In this document: piece after piece, positions 32,489-41,284 of the stretch | Numbering within the stretch: the first letter of the stretch is position 1 | How the letters are laid out: each line of letters starts with the position of its first letter | Assembly: GCA_947626985.1 (NCBI GenBank) | Contig: CANQUG010000021.1 | Coordinates: 1-51,398 of the forward strand | Direction of reading: 5' to 3' | DNA: 51,398 nt | From: an uncultured Lachnospiraceae bacterium | GTDB taxonomy: Bacteria; Bacillota; Clostridia; Lachnospirales; Lachnospiraceae | Translations under genes and position numbers: made by a program | The notes under the pieces: generated by a model | Seen by the model: the letters and a program-made list of their open reading frames with translations, nothing else | Told to the model about the DNA's origin: nothing | The model's database searches: none

Positions 32489-34705
32489 ATGAGAAGACGC
32501 CCGTTGTGCGCGGTGTGTCTGCTCCTGATGGCCGGGATTTATCTGGCCGGATGGCTGGGGATTCCGTTTTTTGACGGAAATCCTCTGCCCCGGGCGGTGC
32601 AGTCCCGGATCCGGGAGCATCCGGAAGCTGTCATCTGCGGGGAGGTACAGCGCTGCGAAAACAAAAAAGATTCCCTGTCTGTCTATCTGAAACATGTCTT
32701 TCTGATCTGCAGATCAAAAAAACGGTCTGAAAAAATTCCTGTTGAAAATGTAAAAGTTTATCTGAAAAGCCGGGAAGAGCTGCCTGCCGGAACCCGGCTT
32801 GTGGCGTCCGGCATCCTGGAGCCTGTGGGGGAGATGAGAAATCCCGGCGGATTTGATTCCAGGCATTATTATGCCAGTCAGCATATCTACTATTTCCTGA
32901 AAAAGGGAGTGGTGAAGGAGCGGATTCCGCCCGGCGGAAACGGAGCTCAGGCGCGCGCCGCCGTAAAAGAAGCGCTGACGGATTCCCTTGAGAACTGCGC
33001 GGGGGAGGACGCGCCTGTCTTTCAGGCCATGGTTCTGGGAGAAAAGAGCAGTCTGGAGGAGGAACGGAAGCTTCGCTATCAGATGGCGGGGATTTCCCAT
33101 ATTCTGGCTATTTCCGGACTGCATATCAGCCTTTTGGGGGTGGGGCTGCATAAGCTGCTGAAAAGGGCGGGAGCGGGACTGTGGATTTCCGGCGTTCTGT
33201 CTCTCTTTGTGATGATTCAGTACGGCCTGCTTACCGGGGCGGGCGTGGCCACAATGCGGGCGGTGTGCATGTTTTTTCTGACTGTGATGGGGGAAATGCT
33301 GGGAAGGATCTATGACGGAATGACGGCTATGGCTCTGACTGCCATTCTTCTGCTGCTGGATTCCCCCGCCTGTCTTTACAGCACCGGTTTTCTCTTATCC
33401 TTCGGGGCTGTGCTGGGAATCGGAGCGGTATCCCCGGGGCTGATCAGGATTCTGGGGGCCGAATCGGGTATTATGAAAGCTTTTCTCACGTCTCTGGGAG
33501 TTTCGCTCTCCACCCTGCCTGTGATGCTGGTCTGTTTCGGAGAGGTTTCCCTGGCCGGGATTTTCCTGAATCTTCTTGTGCTGCCTACGGTGGGCATGGT
33601 GCTGACAAGCGGCTTTGCGGGAGCGATTCTGGGGCTTGTGAGCACGAAAATGGGTTGGGCGGCGGTTCTTCCCGGAAGGGTTTTTCTGGAAATCTATGAA
33701 AAACTGGGCAGCGGGGCGGGAAAGCTCCCCTTCTGTACCTGGATCCCGGGAGCGCCTCAGCTGTGGCAGTGTGCGGGATATTACGGACTTCTGGGGGCGG
33801 CTCTGGTTCTGGGATGCCGTGATACGGCAGGAACCGGAGGAAAGCGGCCCCGGCGGATGTGGCTTTTTCTGATTGTCTTCGGGATCGGGCTTCTGGCCTG
33901 GCGTCCTGTCAGAGGGCTTGTCATTACTTGTCTGGACGTAGGACAGGGAGACGCGGTTCTGGTGGAAACGCCGGAGAGACGGAGCATGCTCATCGATGGT
34001 GGAAGCTCCAGCCAGTCCGGGGCGGGCATCCGGCAGATCCTGCCCTGCCTGAAAAACAGGGGAATTTCCCGGCTGGACGCTGTCCTGATCTCCCACACGG
34101 ACGAGGACCATATCAGCGGGATCCGGGAGCTTCTGGAGCTGATCCGGGACGGTCTGACCTCCATAAGGGTCAAAAGGCTGATTCTTCCCCAGTGGCTGGA
34201 AAAAAACGAAGCCTACATCGAACTGGTGAGTCTGGGCAGGGCTGCCGGCGCGGAGATCCTTGCGGGGCAGGAGGGAGACGCCTTCCGTATCGGTTCCGTG
34301 GGGCTGGACGTGCTTTCCCCGGCGGCGGGCAGCATGGGAAGAGATACGAACGAGGAGAGCATGGTCCTGGAGCTTCATTATGGAGCATTTACCGCGCTGT
34401 TTACGGGGGATATGGGGCAGGAAACAGAAAAACGCCTTCTGGACTCTCTGGAGGATGTGGATTTTCTCAAGGTGGCTCATCATGGTTCCGCTCATTCTTC
34501 CTCCGGGGAATTTCTGGATAAGGTAAAGCCGGAGGCGGGAGTGATCTCCTGCTCCTCCTCGAATCGTTACGGTCATCCTTCTCCGGAGACGGTGGCGCGC
34601 CTGGAACGCGCAGGCTGCCATGTGGAGTATACCATGAAAAACGGCGCGATTTCTGTGCTCTGCCAAAGGACAGGAGCGATGAAGATCCGGCGTTTTGTAC
34701 CCTGA
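32489..34705 (+). CDS. comEC: ComEC/Rec2 DNA uptake channel
   Basis: 738 residues. N-terminal DUF4131-like region, a central Competence domain with many membrane helices (about 210–460; ISHILAISGLHISLLG is the family hallmark), and a C-terminal metallo-beta-lactamase-like domain (about 475–738) with DVGQGDA, ISHTDEDHISG and HHGSAHSS metal-site motifs. It moves single-stranded DNA into the cytoplasm and its MBL domain probably degrades the other strand. Pairs with ComEA upstream. All key motifs intact. Confidence 0.93.
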   Translation: MRRRPLCAVCLLLMAGIYLAGWLGIPFFDGNPLPRAVQSRIREHPEAVICGEVQRCENKKDSLSVYLKHVFLICRSKKRSEKIPVENVKVYLKSREELPAGTRLVASGILEPVGEMRNPGGFDSRHYYASQHIYYFLKKGVVKERIPPGGNGAQARAAVKEALTDSLENCAGEDAPVFQAMVLGEKSSLEEERKLRYQMAGISHILAISGLHISLLGVGLHKLLKRAGAGLWISGVLSLFVMIQYGLLTGAGVATMRAVCMFFLTVMGEMLGRIYDGMTAMALTAILLLLDSPACLYSTGFLLSFGAVLGIGAVSPGLIRILGAESGIMKAFLTSLGVSLSTLPVMLVCFGEVSLAGIFLNLLVLPTVGMVLTSGFAGAILGLVSTKMGWAAVLPGRVFLEIYEKLGSGAGKLPFCTWIPGAPQLWQCAGYYGLLGAALVLGCRDTAGTGGKRPRRMWLFLIVFGIGLLAWRPVRGLVITCLDVGQGDAVLVETPERRSMLIDGGSSSQSGAGIRQILPCLKNRGISRLDAVLISHTDEDHISGIRELLELIRDGLTSIRVKRLILPQWLEKNEAYIELVSLGRAAGAEILAGQEGDAFRIGSVGLDVLSPAAGSMGRDTNEESMVLELHYGAFTALFTGDMGQETEKRLLDSLEDVDFLKVAHHGSAHSSSGEFLDKVKPEAGVISCSSSNRYGHPSPETVARLERAGCHVEYTMKNGAISVLCQRTGAMKIRRFVP

Positions 34706-34824
34706 AAGGGAGACGGCGAAGGCGGAGAATGGGAACGGAGAAGGCAGAGAGTTCTTGAAATATGGCTGCCGGGGCATTATAATGCAGAAAGAAACGTATG
34801 CGGGAAAAAGACAGGAGGACTGCC

Positions 34825-35817
34825 TTGAAACAGATTCAGGAAGACATAAAAAAGAAAGAATTTAAGCCGGCGTATCTTCTTTTCGGGGAGGAGGATTATC
34901 TGAAACAGCAGTACCGGGACAATCTGGTGAAGGCTCTGAATCCGGAGGAGGACACCATGAATTTTAACCGGTATTCCGGAAAGGGAATCGATGTGGAGGA
35001 GATGATCAGCCTGTGCGAGACCATGCCCTTTTTTGCGGACTGCCGGGTGATCCTGGTGGAGGATTCCGGTTTTTTTAAGAATAAATGCGATGAGCTGGCA
35101 GAGTACATGAAGGCGCTGCCGGACTACCTGCGGCTGATCTTCGTGGAGTCGGAGGTGGATAAGCGCAGCCGCATGTACAAGGCGGTGAAGGCCTGCGGCC
35201 GGGTGACGGAGTTTGTCCGCCAGGACGAAAGGACGCTGATGCGGTGGGCGGCCGGGATTCTGGGCAGAGAGGGCTTAAGGATCACCCAGGGGGATATGGA
35301 GCTGTTTCTCACGAAGACCGGAACAGACATGTCCAATATTCGCATGGAGCTGGAAAAGCTGATCACATATGTCCAGGGCAGAGATACGGTGACGGCGCGG
35401 GATATTGAGGAAATCTGCACCACACGGACGGTGAACCGGATCTTTGACATGGTGCGGGCGGTGTCGGACAGGAATCAGAAGCGGGCCCTGGAGCTGTATC
35501 AGGATCTTCTCACGCTCCGGGAGCCGCCCATGAGGATCCTTTTTCTTCTGGCCAGACAGTTCAATCAGCTGCTCCTGGCAAAGAGGCTTGCCGCTCAGGG
35601 GGTATCTCAGGGGGAGATGGCTTCCCGGCTGGGCATTCCTGCATTTGCGGTGAAAAACGTGACGGCCTGCGCCCGCGCCTATACCAGTGAGGAGCTGGAA
35701 CGGGCCGTGGAGGATTTTGTGGAAAGCGAGGAGGCGGTGAAGACGGGCCGCCTGGGAGACGCTCTGAGCGTGGAGCTGCTGATCATCAGGTACAGCTCCG
35801 GCGCGGGCGCTCCGTAA
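34825..35817 (+). CDS. holA: DNA polymerase III delta subunit
   Basis: 330 residues from a TTG at 34825 with AGGAGG 7 nt upstream; the ATG nine codons earlier has no ribosome site and this start yields the usual KQIQEDIKKKEFKPAYLLFGEE beginning. Clamp-loader delta: AAA-like domain I–II (about 15–210) and collar domain III (about 210–330; RILFLLARQFNQLLLAK). comEC–holA–(rpsT) order is typical of Firmicutes. Confidence 0.9.
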   Translation: MKQIQEDIKKKEFKPAYLLFGEEDYLKQQYRDNLVKALNPEEDTMNFNRYSGKGIDVEEMISLCETMPFFADCRVILVEDSGFFKNKCDELAEYMKALPDYLRLIFVESEVDKRSRMYKAVKACGRVTEFVRQDERTLMRWAAGILGREGLRITQGDMELFLTKTGTDMSNIRMELEKLITYVQGRDTVTARDIEEICTTRTVNRIFDMVRAVSDRNQKRALELYQDLLTLREPPMRILFLLARQFNQLLLAKRLAAQGVSQGEMASRLGIPAFAVKNVTACARAYTSEELERAVEDFVESEEAVKTGRLGDALSVELLIIRYSSGAGAP

Positions 35818-35840
35818 AAATACAGCGAGGCAAAACAGAC

Positions 35841-35882
35841 AAAAAAAGACAGCCGCTGACGGCTGCGGCTGTCTCTCTTTTT
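35841..35882. terminator. Bidirectional terminator between holA and rpsT
   Basis: GACAGCCGC (35848–35856) pairs with GCGGCTGTC (35865–35873); A7 on the left and T-rich on the right serve both converging genes. Confidence 0.88.
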
Positions 35883-35936
35883 AATTCTAAGCTTATAATT
35901 AAAAATTTTATGAAATGTTCCGGCAGAAAAGGTGCA

Positions 35937-36200
35937 TCAGCCGATGCTGTTGACGGCTTTGGTCAAACGGGAAACTTTTCTGGCGCAGTTGTTTTTATGA
36001 TAAACGCCCTTGGAAGTAGCCTTGCTGATGGTGGAAATCGCGTTCACCAGCGCAGCCTGAGCGGCTTCCTTGTCCTTGTTCTGAACTGCGGCCTCTACCT
36101 TCTTGATAGAAGTTTTTACAGCAGAGCGGATCGATTTATTTCTCGCAGCTTTGGTTCTGTTTACTAAGATTCTCTTCTTCGCAGATTTAATATTTGCCAA
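35937..36200 (-). CDS. rpsT: 30S ribosomal protein S20
   Basis: 87 residues; the TTG start at 36200 gives the canonical ANIKSAKKRI N-terminus with GGAGG 8 nt upstream. Lys/Ala-rich helical protein binding 16S rRNA. The rare TTG start is known for rpsT in other bacteria, where it takes part in autoregulation. Convergent with holA. Confidence 0.95.
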   Translation of the reverse strand: MANIKSAKKRILVNRTKAARNKSIRSAVKTSIKKVEAAVQNKDKEAAQAALVNAISTISKATSKGVYHKNNCARKVSRLTKAVNSIG

Positions 36201-36279
36201 TGTGTACACCTCCAATCCCCAAAGTGATTTCAGATATTCGTGGGAACTGACACGGACGGCCCACGAAATATGCTAATAT

Positions 36280-36308
36280 ATTTTAGTATACAGAAAATGG
36301 ATTGTCAA
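36280..36308 (-). promoter_or_regulatory. Promoter of rpsT
   Basis: Minus strand TTGACA (36308–36303), 17 bp, TAAAAT (36285–36280). Confidence 0.7.
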
Positions 36309-36356
36309 TAACTTTTGCAGGAAAAATTTATCTTTCCGGAGGGACAAAAAAAGTTA

Positions 36357-36385
36357 TTGCAATCCCGGTTCGTTTCGTGTATGAT
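36357..36385 (+). promoter_or_regulatory. Promoter of second citrate synthase
   Basis: TTGCAA (36357–36362), 17 bp, TATGAT (36380–36385), about 100 bp before the gene and back to back with the rpsT promoter. Confidence 0.65.
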
Positions 36386-36485
36386 AAGGAACAGTGCAGA
36401 GAATATTCATATTTTACAGTCACAACATCGATTACGAGGGCGTATCGTCGTAATGGATGTTTTTTTTTAAAGGAGGAAAAACAGG

Positions 36486-37865
36486 ATGCTTGATCAGGAA
36501 AAGACAATTCCGGAGAGTGAAATTGATTTAAGGAACGAGATGGAGTTCCTGGAGGGGGAGCTGTTTAAAAATCACCGTATCGATCCCAATCTGTATATTG
36601 AATACGATGTAAAACGGGGACTCCGCGATTCCGCAGGAAAGGGCGTCCTCACCGGTCTGACGGAAATTTCCGACGTGTGCGCCTACAATCTCATCAACGG
36701 CAGGCAGATTCCGGCGGAAGGCTCCCTGTATTATCAGGGCGTAAATGTGCAGGATATCGTGCGGGGCCTGGAGGGACGCAGATTCGGCTTTGAGGAGACG
36801 ATCTATCTTCTTCTTTTCGGCAGGCTGCCCAGCCAGAAGGAGCTGGACATGTTTCTGGATGTGATGTATAAGCTGCAGACCCTGGGTGCGCGGTTTGTGC
36901 GGGACGTGGTCATGAAGGCCTCCAACGCCAATATTATGAATGCCATGCAGCGGTGCGTTCTCACTCTGTATACATATGACGAAAACGCGGACGACATCTC
37001 CCCTGCCAATGTGCTCCGCCAGTCTCTGGAACTGATCTCCAAGCTGCCGCTGATCGCCGTGTATTCCTACCATGCGTACCGTCATTTCCGCAGGGATGAG
37101 ACGCTGTTCATCCGGAATCCCCAGAAGGGCCTGTCGATGGCGGAAAATATTCTTCTGATGCTCCGGCCTGACGGCCTCTATACGGAGCTGGAGGCCAAGG
37201 TTCTGGATATCGCGCTGATCCTCCACGCGGAGCACGGCGGCGGTAATAATTCTACCTTCACGACCCATGTGGTAAGCTCTTCCGGAACGGATACCTATTC
37301 CTCCACGGCCGCCTCCATCGGTTCTCTGAAGGGACCCCGCCACGGCGGCGCGAATCTGAAGGTGCAGAACATGTTTGCGGACATTAAGAGCCATATTCAG
37401 AACTGGGCGGATGAGGAGGAAGTATCCGCTTATATTCAGAAGATTCTGAACAAGGAGGCCTTTGACCATACAGGACTTGTCTATGGCATGGGGCACGCGG
37501 TGTATACCCTGTCTGATCCCAGAGAGCTCATTCTGAAAAAGTTTGCCGCCGCGCTTGCGAAGGAGAAGGGCCGTGAGGACGAATTTGCCCTGTATGAGAC
37601 TGTGGAACGTTTGGCGGGAACGCTGATCATGGAGCAGCGCAGGCTGTTTAAAAATGTGTGCGCCAATGTGGACTTCTACAGCGGACTGGTGTATTCCATG
37701 CTGGGGATCCCGGAGGAACTCTTTACTCCCATTTTTGCCATTGCCCGTATGCCCGGCTGGAGCGCGCATCGTCTGGAGGAGCTGATCAATGCCAGCAAGA
37801 TCATTCGTCCGGCTTACAAATATGTGGGGACCCACGTTCCTTTCACTCCTTTTAACGAACGGTGA
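36486..37865 (+). CDS. Citrate synthase (paralogue 2)
   Basis: 459 residues with the same core as the copy at 17418: YDVKRGLRDSAGKGVLTGLTEIS, EHGGGNNS (His near 249), YGMGHAVY (His near 336), NVDFYSGLVYS (Asp near 394). AAAGGAGG lies 9 nt before ATG. The N-terminus is a little longer and more acidic. The two copies look alike through most of their length, so they are true paralogues; different regulation or acyl-CoA preference (methylcitrate) is possible. Confidence 0.9.
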   Translation: MLDQEKTIPESEIDLRNEMEFLEGELFKNHRIDPNLYIEYDVKRGLRDSAGKGVLTGLTEISDVCAYNLINGRQIPAEGSLYYQGVNVQDIVRGLEGRRFGFEETIYLLLFGRLPSQKELDMFLDVMYKLQTLGARFVRDVVMKASNANIMNAMQRCVLTLYTYDENADDISPANVLRQSLELISKLPLIAVYSYHAYRHFRRDETLFIRNPQKGLSMAENILLMLRPDGLYTELEAKVLDIALILHAEHGGGNNSTFTTHVVSSSGTDTYSSTAASIGSLKGPRHGGANLKVQNMFADIKSHIQNWADEEEVSAYIQKILNKEAFDHTGLVYGMGHAVYTLSDPRELILKKFAAALAKEKGREDEFALYETVERLAGTLIMEQRRLFKNVCANVDFYSGLVYSMLGIPEELFTPIFAIARMPGWSAHRLEELINASKIIRPAYKYVGTHVPFTPFNER

Positions 37866-37975
37866 GGGAGTGAGGGGGAGGCGGAACGCCGCGGCTGATA
37901 AAAGAACGAAAAAAGAACTGAAAAAAAGAAAATAATCAAAAAATAAAAAAAATACAAAAAATTTGCAGACATCCC

Positions 37976-38003
37976 TTGACATTTCTTTCTGAGGTGTTAT
38001 ACT
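37976..38003 (+). promoter_or_regulatory. Promoter of sodium:solute symporter
   Basis: TTGACA (37976–37981), 16 bp, TATACT (37998–38003), about 67 bp before the start. Follows an A-rich stretch that could act as an UP element. Confidence 0.75.
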
Positions 38004-38069
38004 GTAAGGACGATTTAGCGGTTAAAAGCGTAACACTTTAACGTGCGAAAAAGAGGAAGGAGAGAAGAG

Positions 38070-39599
38070 ATGCTTGTAAAATTGATTCTGCTGTTTGTGT
38101 TTTTTGGAGTGATGGTGTCCGTGGGCGTATATTCCCGCCGGCATGCCTCCAACGTCAATGATTTCGTTCTGGGCGGGAGAAGCGTGGGCCCCTGGCTCAC
38201 TGCCTTTGCCTACGGAACGTCCTATTTCTCGGCGGTTGTGTTCGTGGGATACGCGGGACAGTTCGGCTGGAAATACGGTCTGGCTTCCACCTGGATCGGC
38301 ATCGGAAATGCGTTTCTGGGGAGCCTTCTGGCCTGGGTGGTTCTGGGAAGAAGAACCAGGATCATGACCAACCATTTAAAGGCGGCTACCATGCCGGATT
38401 TCTTCGGCAAGCGGTTTGACAGCAATGCCCTGCGCATTGCGGCTTCCGCCATTGTGTTTGTATTCCTGATTCCCTATACGGCCTCCCTTTACAACGGACT
38501 TTCCCGGCTGTTCGGAATGTCCTTTGATATTCCCTATTCCGCATGCGTCATCCTGATGGCTACCCTGACGGGCGTGTACGTGATTCTGGGCGGTTATATG
38601 GCTACGGCGATCAATGACTTTATTCAGGGTATTATCATGATCGGCGGCATCATCGCCGTGGTGGCGGCTGTGCTGAACGGTCAGGGCGGTTTTATGGCCG
38701 CGGTGGGAAAGCTTGCCCAGCTGGACAGCGATGTTCCCATTACCATGGGACAGCCCGGCGCCTTTACGTCCTTCTTCGGACCGGATCCGCTGAACCTTCT
38801 GGGCGTGATTATCCTCACCTCTCTGGGTACCTGGGGACTGCCCCAGATGGTGCATAAGTTCTACACCATTAAAAACGAAAAGGCGGTAAAAACCGGAACC
38901 ATTATTTCTACCTTTTTTGCGGTGATCATTTCCGGCGGATGCTATTTCCTGGGCGGTTTCGGACGGCTTTTTGACAATCCCTCCATTTATAACGGAGACG
39001 GCAGTATGGCCTACGACGCCATCATTCCTTCCATGCTCTCCACCCTTCCCGATATCCTTATCGGCGTGGTGGTGATCCTGGTGCTGTCCGCTTCCATGTC
39101 CACCCTGTCCTCCCTGGTGCTCACCTCCAGCTCCACGCTGACGCTGGACTTCATCAAGGGTAATGTGGTGAAGGACCTGGATGACAAAAAGCAGCTTCTG
39201 ATCATGCGCGTGCTGATCGTGTTCTTTATCGTGATTTCCGTAGTGCTGGCTCTGGATCCGCCTACCTTTATCGCGCAGCTGATGGGTATCTCCTGGGGAG
39301 CTCTGGCAGGCGCGTTCCTGGCGCCCTTCATGTACGGTCTGTTCTGGAAGGGAACCACCAGGCTCAGCGTGTGGGCAAGCTTTATCACGGGCGTGGGCAT
39401 TACGGTGGCAAACATGTTCTTCAAATTTATCGCCTCTCCCATCAACGCGGGCGCTATCGCCATGGTGGCCGGCCTGATCGTCGTTCCGGTGGTAAGTCTC
39501 ATTACGCCGAAGCTGGAGCGGAAATGGGTGGATAAGATTTTCGAATGCTATGATGAGCAGGTACAGGTGAAGAGAAAGGTGGCTCTTCCCGAGAAATAA
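38070..39599 (+). CDS. Sodium:solute symporter (SSS family)
   Basis: 509 residues from ATG 38070 (AAGGAG 7 nt upstream). Twelve or so membrane helices; SSS features include FAYGTSYFSAVVFVGYAG in the first helices and SASMSTLSSLVLTSSSTLTLD near helix 8–9, whose Ser/Thr cluster forms the sodium site. Substrate could be proline, pantothenate, sugar or a carboxylate; the sequence does not tell. Single-gene unit with its own promoter. Confidence 0.88.
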   Translation: MLVKLILLFVFFGVMVSVGVYSRRHASNVNDFVLGGRSVGPWLTAFAYGTSYFSAVVFVGYAGQFGWKYGLASTWIGIGNAFLGSLLAWVVLGRRTRIMTNHLKAATMPDFFGKRFDSNALRIAASAIVFVFLIPYTASLYNGLSRLFGMSFDIPYSACVILMATLTGVYVILGGYMATAINDFIQGIIMIGGIIAVVAAVLNGQGGFMAAVGKLAQLDSDVPITMGQPGAFTSFFGPDPLNLLGVIILTSLGTWGLPQMVHKFYTIKNEKAVKTGTIISTFFAVIISGGCYFLGGFGRLFDNPSIYNGDGSMAYDAIIPSMLSTLPDILIGVVVILVLSASMSTLSSLVLTSSSTLTLDFIKGNVVKDLDDKKQLLIMRVLIVFFIVISVVLALDPPTFIAQLMGISWGALAGAFLAPFMYGLFWKGTTRLSVWASFITGVGITVANMFFKFIASPINAGAIAMVAGLIVVPVVSLITPKLERKWVDKIFECYDEQVQVKRKVALPEK

Positions 39600-39613
39600 A
39601 TGTGCAGGCGCTT

Positions 39614-39654
39614 CCGGGGCGCTGTATCGCAAAAGGGGTACAGTGCCCCGGTTT
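39614..39654 (+). terminator. Hairpin after the symporter gene
   Basis: CCGGGGCGCTGTA (39614–39626) pairs with TACAGTGCCCCGG (39639–39651) with one mismatch; only a short T tail. Confidence 0.65.
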
Positions 39655-39704
39655 GTATGGAAAAAATGGTATGGAAAAAATTTTTGCAAAAATGAAAAAT
39701 ACTA

Positions 39705-39733
39705 TTGACATTTTAAATTTCATGGAGTAGAAT
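39705..39733 (+). promoter_or_regulatory. Promoter of tRNA-Arg
   Basis: TTGACA (39705–39710), 17 bp, TAGAAT (39728–39733), 29 bp before the tRNA. Confidence 0.8.
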
Positions 39734-39762
39734 ACTCAGTGTTGTGAAGGTAATTCACAGAT

Positions 39763-39836
39763 GTGTGTTTAGCTCAGCTGGATAGAGCGTTTGGCTACGG
39801 ACCAAAAGGTCGGGGGTTCGAATCCTCTAACACACG
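39763..39836 (+). tRNA. tRNA-Arg (ACG anticodon)
   Basis: Acceptor GTGTGTT/AACACAC, D-arm GCTCAGCTGGATAGAGC, anticodon arm TTTGG–CTACGGA–CCAAA (anticodon ACG, read as ICG for CGN codons), T-loop TTCGAAT. CCA is not encoded. A terminator follows. Confidence 0.93.
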
Positions 39837-39847
39837 TCAGCGGAAGG

Positions 39848-39885
39848 GCTCTGAAGTCTTAATGGATTTCAGAGCTTTTTCTTTT
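39848..39885 (+). terminator. Terminator of tRNA-Arg
   Basis: GCTCTGAA (39848–39855) and TTCAGAGC (39868–39875), then TTTTTCTTTT. Confidence 0.85.
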
Positions 39886-39989
39886 GCATAAACGCAGCAT
39901 AAAGAAGGCATACAAATCCCAGGTTCCGCCCGGGATTTTGTGCGGATAAAAAAGTACCTGAAAAGTCAGGAAGTTCTGCGGCGGACGTA

Positions 39990-40018
39990 TTGCAGATGAG
40001 CGCAGATTGACTTATAAT
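39990..40018 (+). promoter_or_regulatory. Promoter of the unknown membrane protein
   Basis: TTGCAG (39990–39995), 17 bp, TATAAT (40013–40018). Confidence 0.65.
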
Positions 40019-40093
40019 AGGAAAAGAAGATGCGGACCTCCCGCCGTTTCGCAGCGGCAGAAGTTTTATTTTTAAAGGGATGGAGAAAAGAAT

Positions 40094-40828
40094 ATGGATA
40101 TCAAATTTCGAAAAACTGTGCTGGATGATGATGCGGAAATGTATCAGGCGTCCAAGGATGCTGTAACTAAAGAGGACATTAAAAAGCTTTCCGGGAAGCA
40201 GAAGCTGGCGTATTTCCAGGATTATTATCTGAAAATCTGTGTCGTGGTGATTTTGTGCGTAGTGGCTGCCGTTTATTTCCTCTATACTTCTGTGATAAAT
40301 CCTTCCAGAGAAGTGTTTTCCGTTATTTTTCTTAACGGGTGTTATGTGGAGGATACGGAAGGACTGAGCGGTCTCCTGGAAGAGAAGATCGGTATGGAGC
40401 GTAAGAAGGATTATGTGGGGGTGGAATATTTTAATCTGGAGGATTACCAGATGAACATGGTCTTTATCACCAGAATCAGCGCCGGCAGCGCGGATATTGT
40501 CATATGCTCCCCCGATGATTTTACGGAACAGGCGAAAAACGGGATGTTCCTGGATCTGCGCGAGTGTCTTCCTGAGGAAACATATGAATCCTTCGGGGAC
40601 CGCATCGTGATGGGAAAGACCGCCGAGACGGATCTTCAGGGAAACGTCATTTCCTACAGTGAAGAGATTCCCTTCGGTATTGAGCTTCCTGACAGCGGTG
40701 TGTGCGGGGAATATGTGGAGTCGTCCCAGACGCCGGTATTATGCGTATCCGCATCGTGTAAGGATATTGACAAGGCACTGAAGGTGATTGAATGTTTTGC
40801 GGAGGATTCCGCGGTTTCAAATTCATGA
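40094..40828 (+). CDS. Uncharacterised membrane-anchored protein
   Basis: 244 residues; I do not recognise a family. A cytoplasmic N-terminus (1–45, acidic then KEDIKKLSGKQKLAYFQDYY) is followed by one membrane helix (about 46–67) and an extracytoplasmic domain of ~175 residues. That domain contains ISAGSADIVICSPDDFTEQAKNG and ends with an ASCKDIDKALKVIECFA helix. The arrangement vaguely recalls a solute-binding fold tethered by an N-terminal helix, but this is a guess. It has its own promoter and lies just before the cobalamin riboswitch; whether it is part of that system is unknown. Confidence 0.75.
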   Translation: MDIKFRKTVLDDDAEMYQASKDAVTKEDIKKLSGKQKLAYFQDYYLKICVVVILCVVAAVYFLYTSVINPSREVFSVIFLNGCYVEDTEGLSGLLEEKIGMERKKDYVGVEYFNLEDYQMNMVFITRISAGSADIVICSPDDFTEQAKNGMFLDLRECLPEETYESFGDRIVMGKTAETDLQGNVISYSEEIPFGIELPDSGVCGEYVESSQTPVLCVSASCKDIDKALKVIECFAEDSAVSNS

Positions 40829-40837
40829 AATTCCTTC

Positions 40838-40866
40838 TTGACTTTTTTTACACTATCATATACCAT
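40838..40866 (+). promoter_or_regulatory. Promoter of the cobalamin-riboswitch operon
   Basis: TTGACT (40838–40843), 17 bp, TACCAT (40861–40866), about 20 bp before the riboswitch aptamer. Confidence 0.65.
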
Positions 40867-40887
40867 TCTTAATTGAGAATTAGTTGT

Positions 40888-41085
40888 GAGTGCCGTTAAA
40901 GTGTTTCACGGTTAAAAGGAAAACAGGTGCAAGGCCTGTGCTGTCCCGCAACTGTAAACAGGGAGTTTTCCGCGATGTATCCCACTGGGCGACCGGGAAG
41001 GGGGCGGAGGATGAGGATCTGTGAGCCAGGAAGCCTGCTTACGACTTATTATCAGGTGTCACGAGGTATGACAGGATAATAGATA
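40888..41085 (+). promoter_or_regulatory. Cobalamin (B12) riboswitch
   Basis: Conserved blocks in order: GGTTAAAAGGAAAACAGGTG, the core GCTGTCCCGCAACTGTA, CACTGGGCGACCGGGAAG, and the B12 box GAGCCAGGAAGCCTGC. A hairpin TATTATC–TGTCA–loop CGAGGTA–TGACA–GATAATA (41047–41081) follows, in the position of P13 whose loop kisses L5. Adenosyl- or other cobalamin binding is expected to switch off the operon. Boundaries are approximate by ~10 nt. Confidence 0.93.
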
Positions 41086-41146
41086 GTGTGTGTGGCGGAC
41101 TTTTTTTTGCTGTGCTTGTTTGTTGGACCAGAATTTTCACTGAGCT

Positions 41147-41178
41147 ATCCTGTCTCTTCGGAGACGGGATTTTTTTTG
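41147..41178 (+). terminator. Riboswitch-controlled intrinsic terminator
   Basis: ATCCTGTCTC–TTCG–GAGACGGGAT with a T run after it, 107 bp before the first gene. Its left arm (41146–41154) is exactly complementary to 41070–41078 in the riboswitch hairpin, giving an antiterminator alternative. Confidence 0.85.
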
Positions 41179-41284
41179 TTCTGTTTTGCAGGGAAAAGCT
41201 CCGGATTCTGTCATTCTCACAGGCAGAGGCCAAAGTGACGGGGCTGAACATATTCTGTTATGAAAACGCAGGAGGAAAAAATAG

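Noticed and set aside
36302-36493. 63-codon frame ending at the start of the second citrate synthase
   Set aside because: It covers that gene's promoter and ribosome site and has no start signal of its own.
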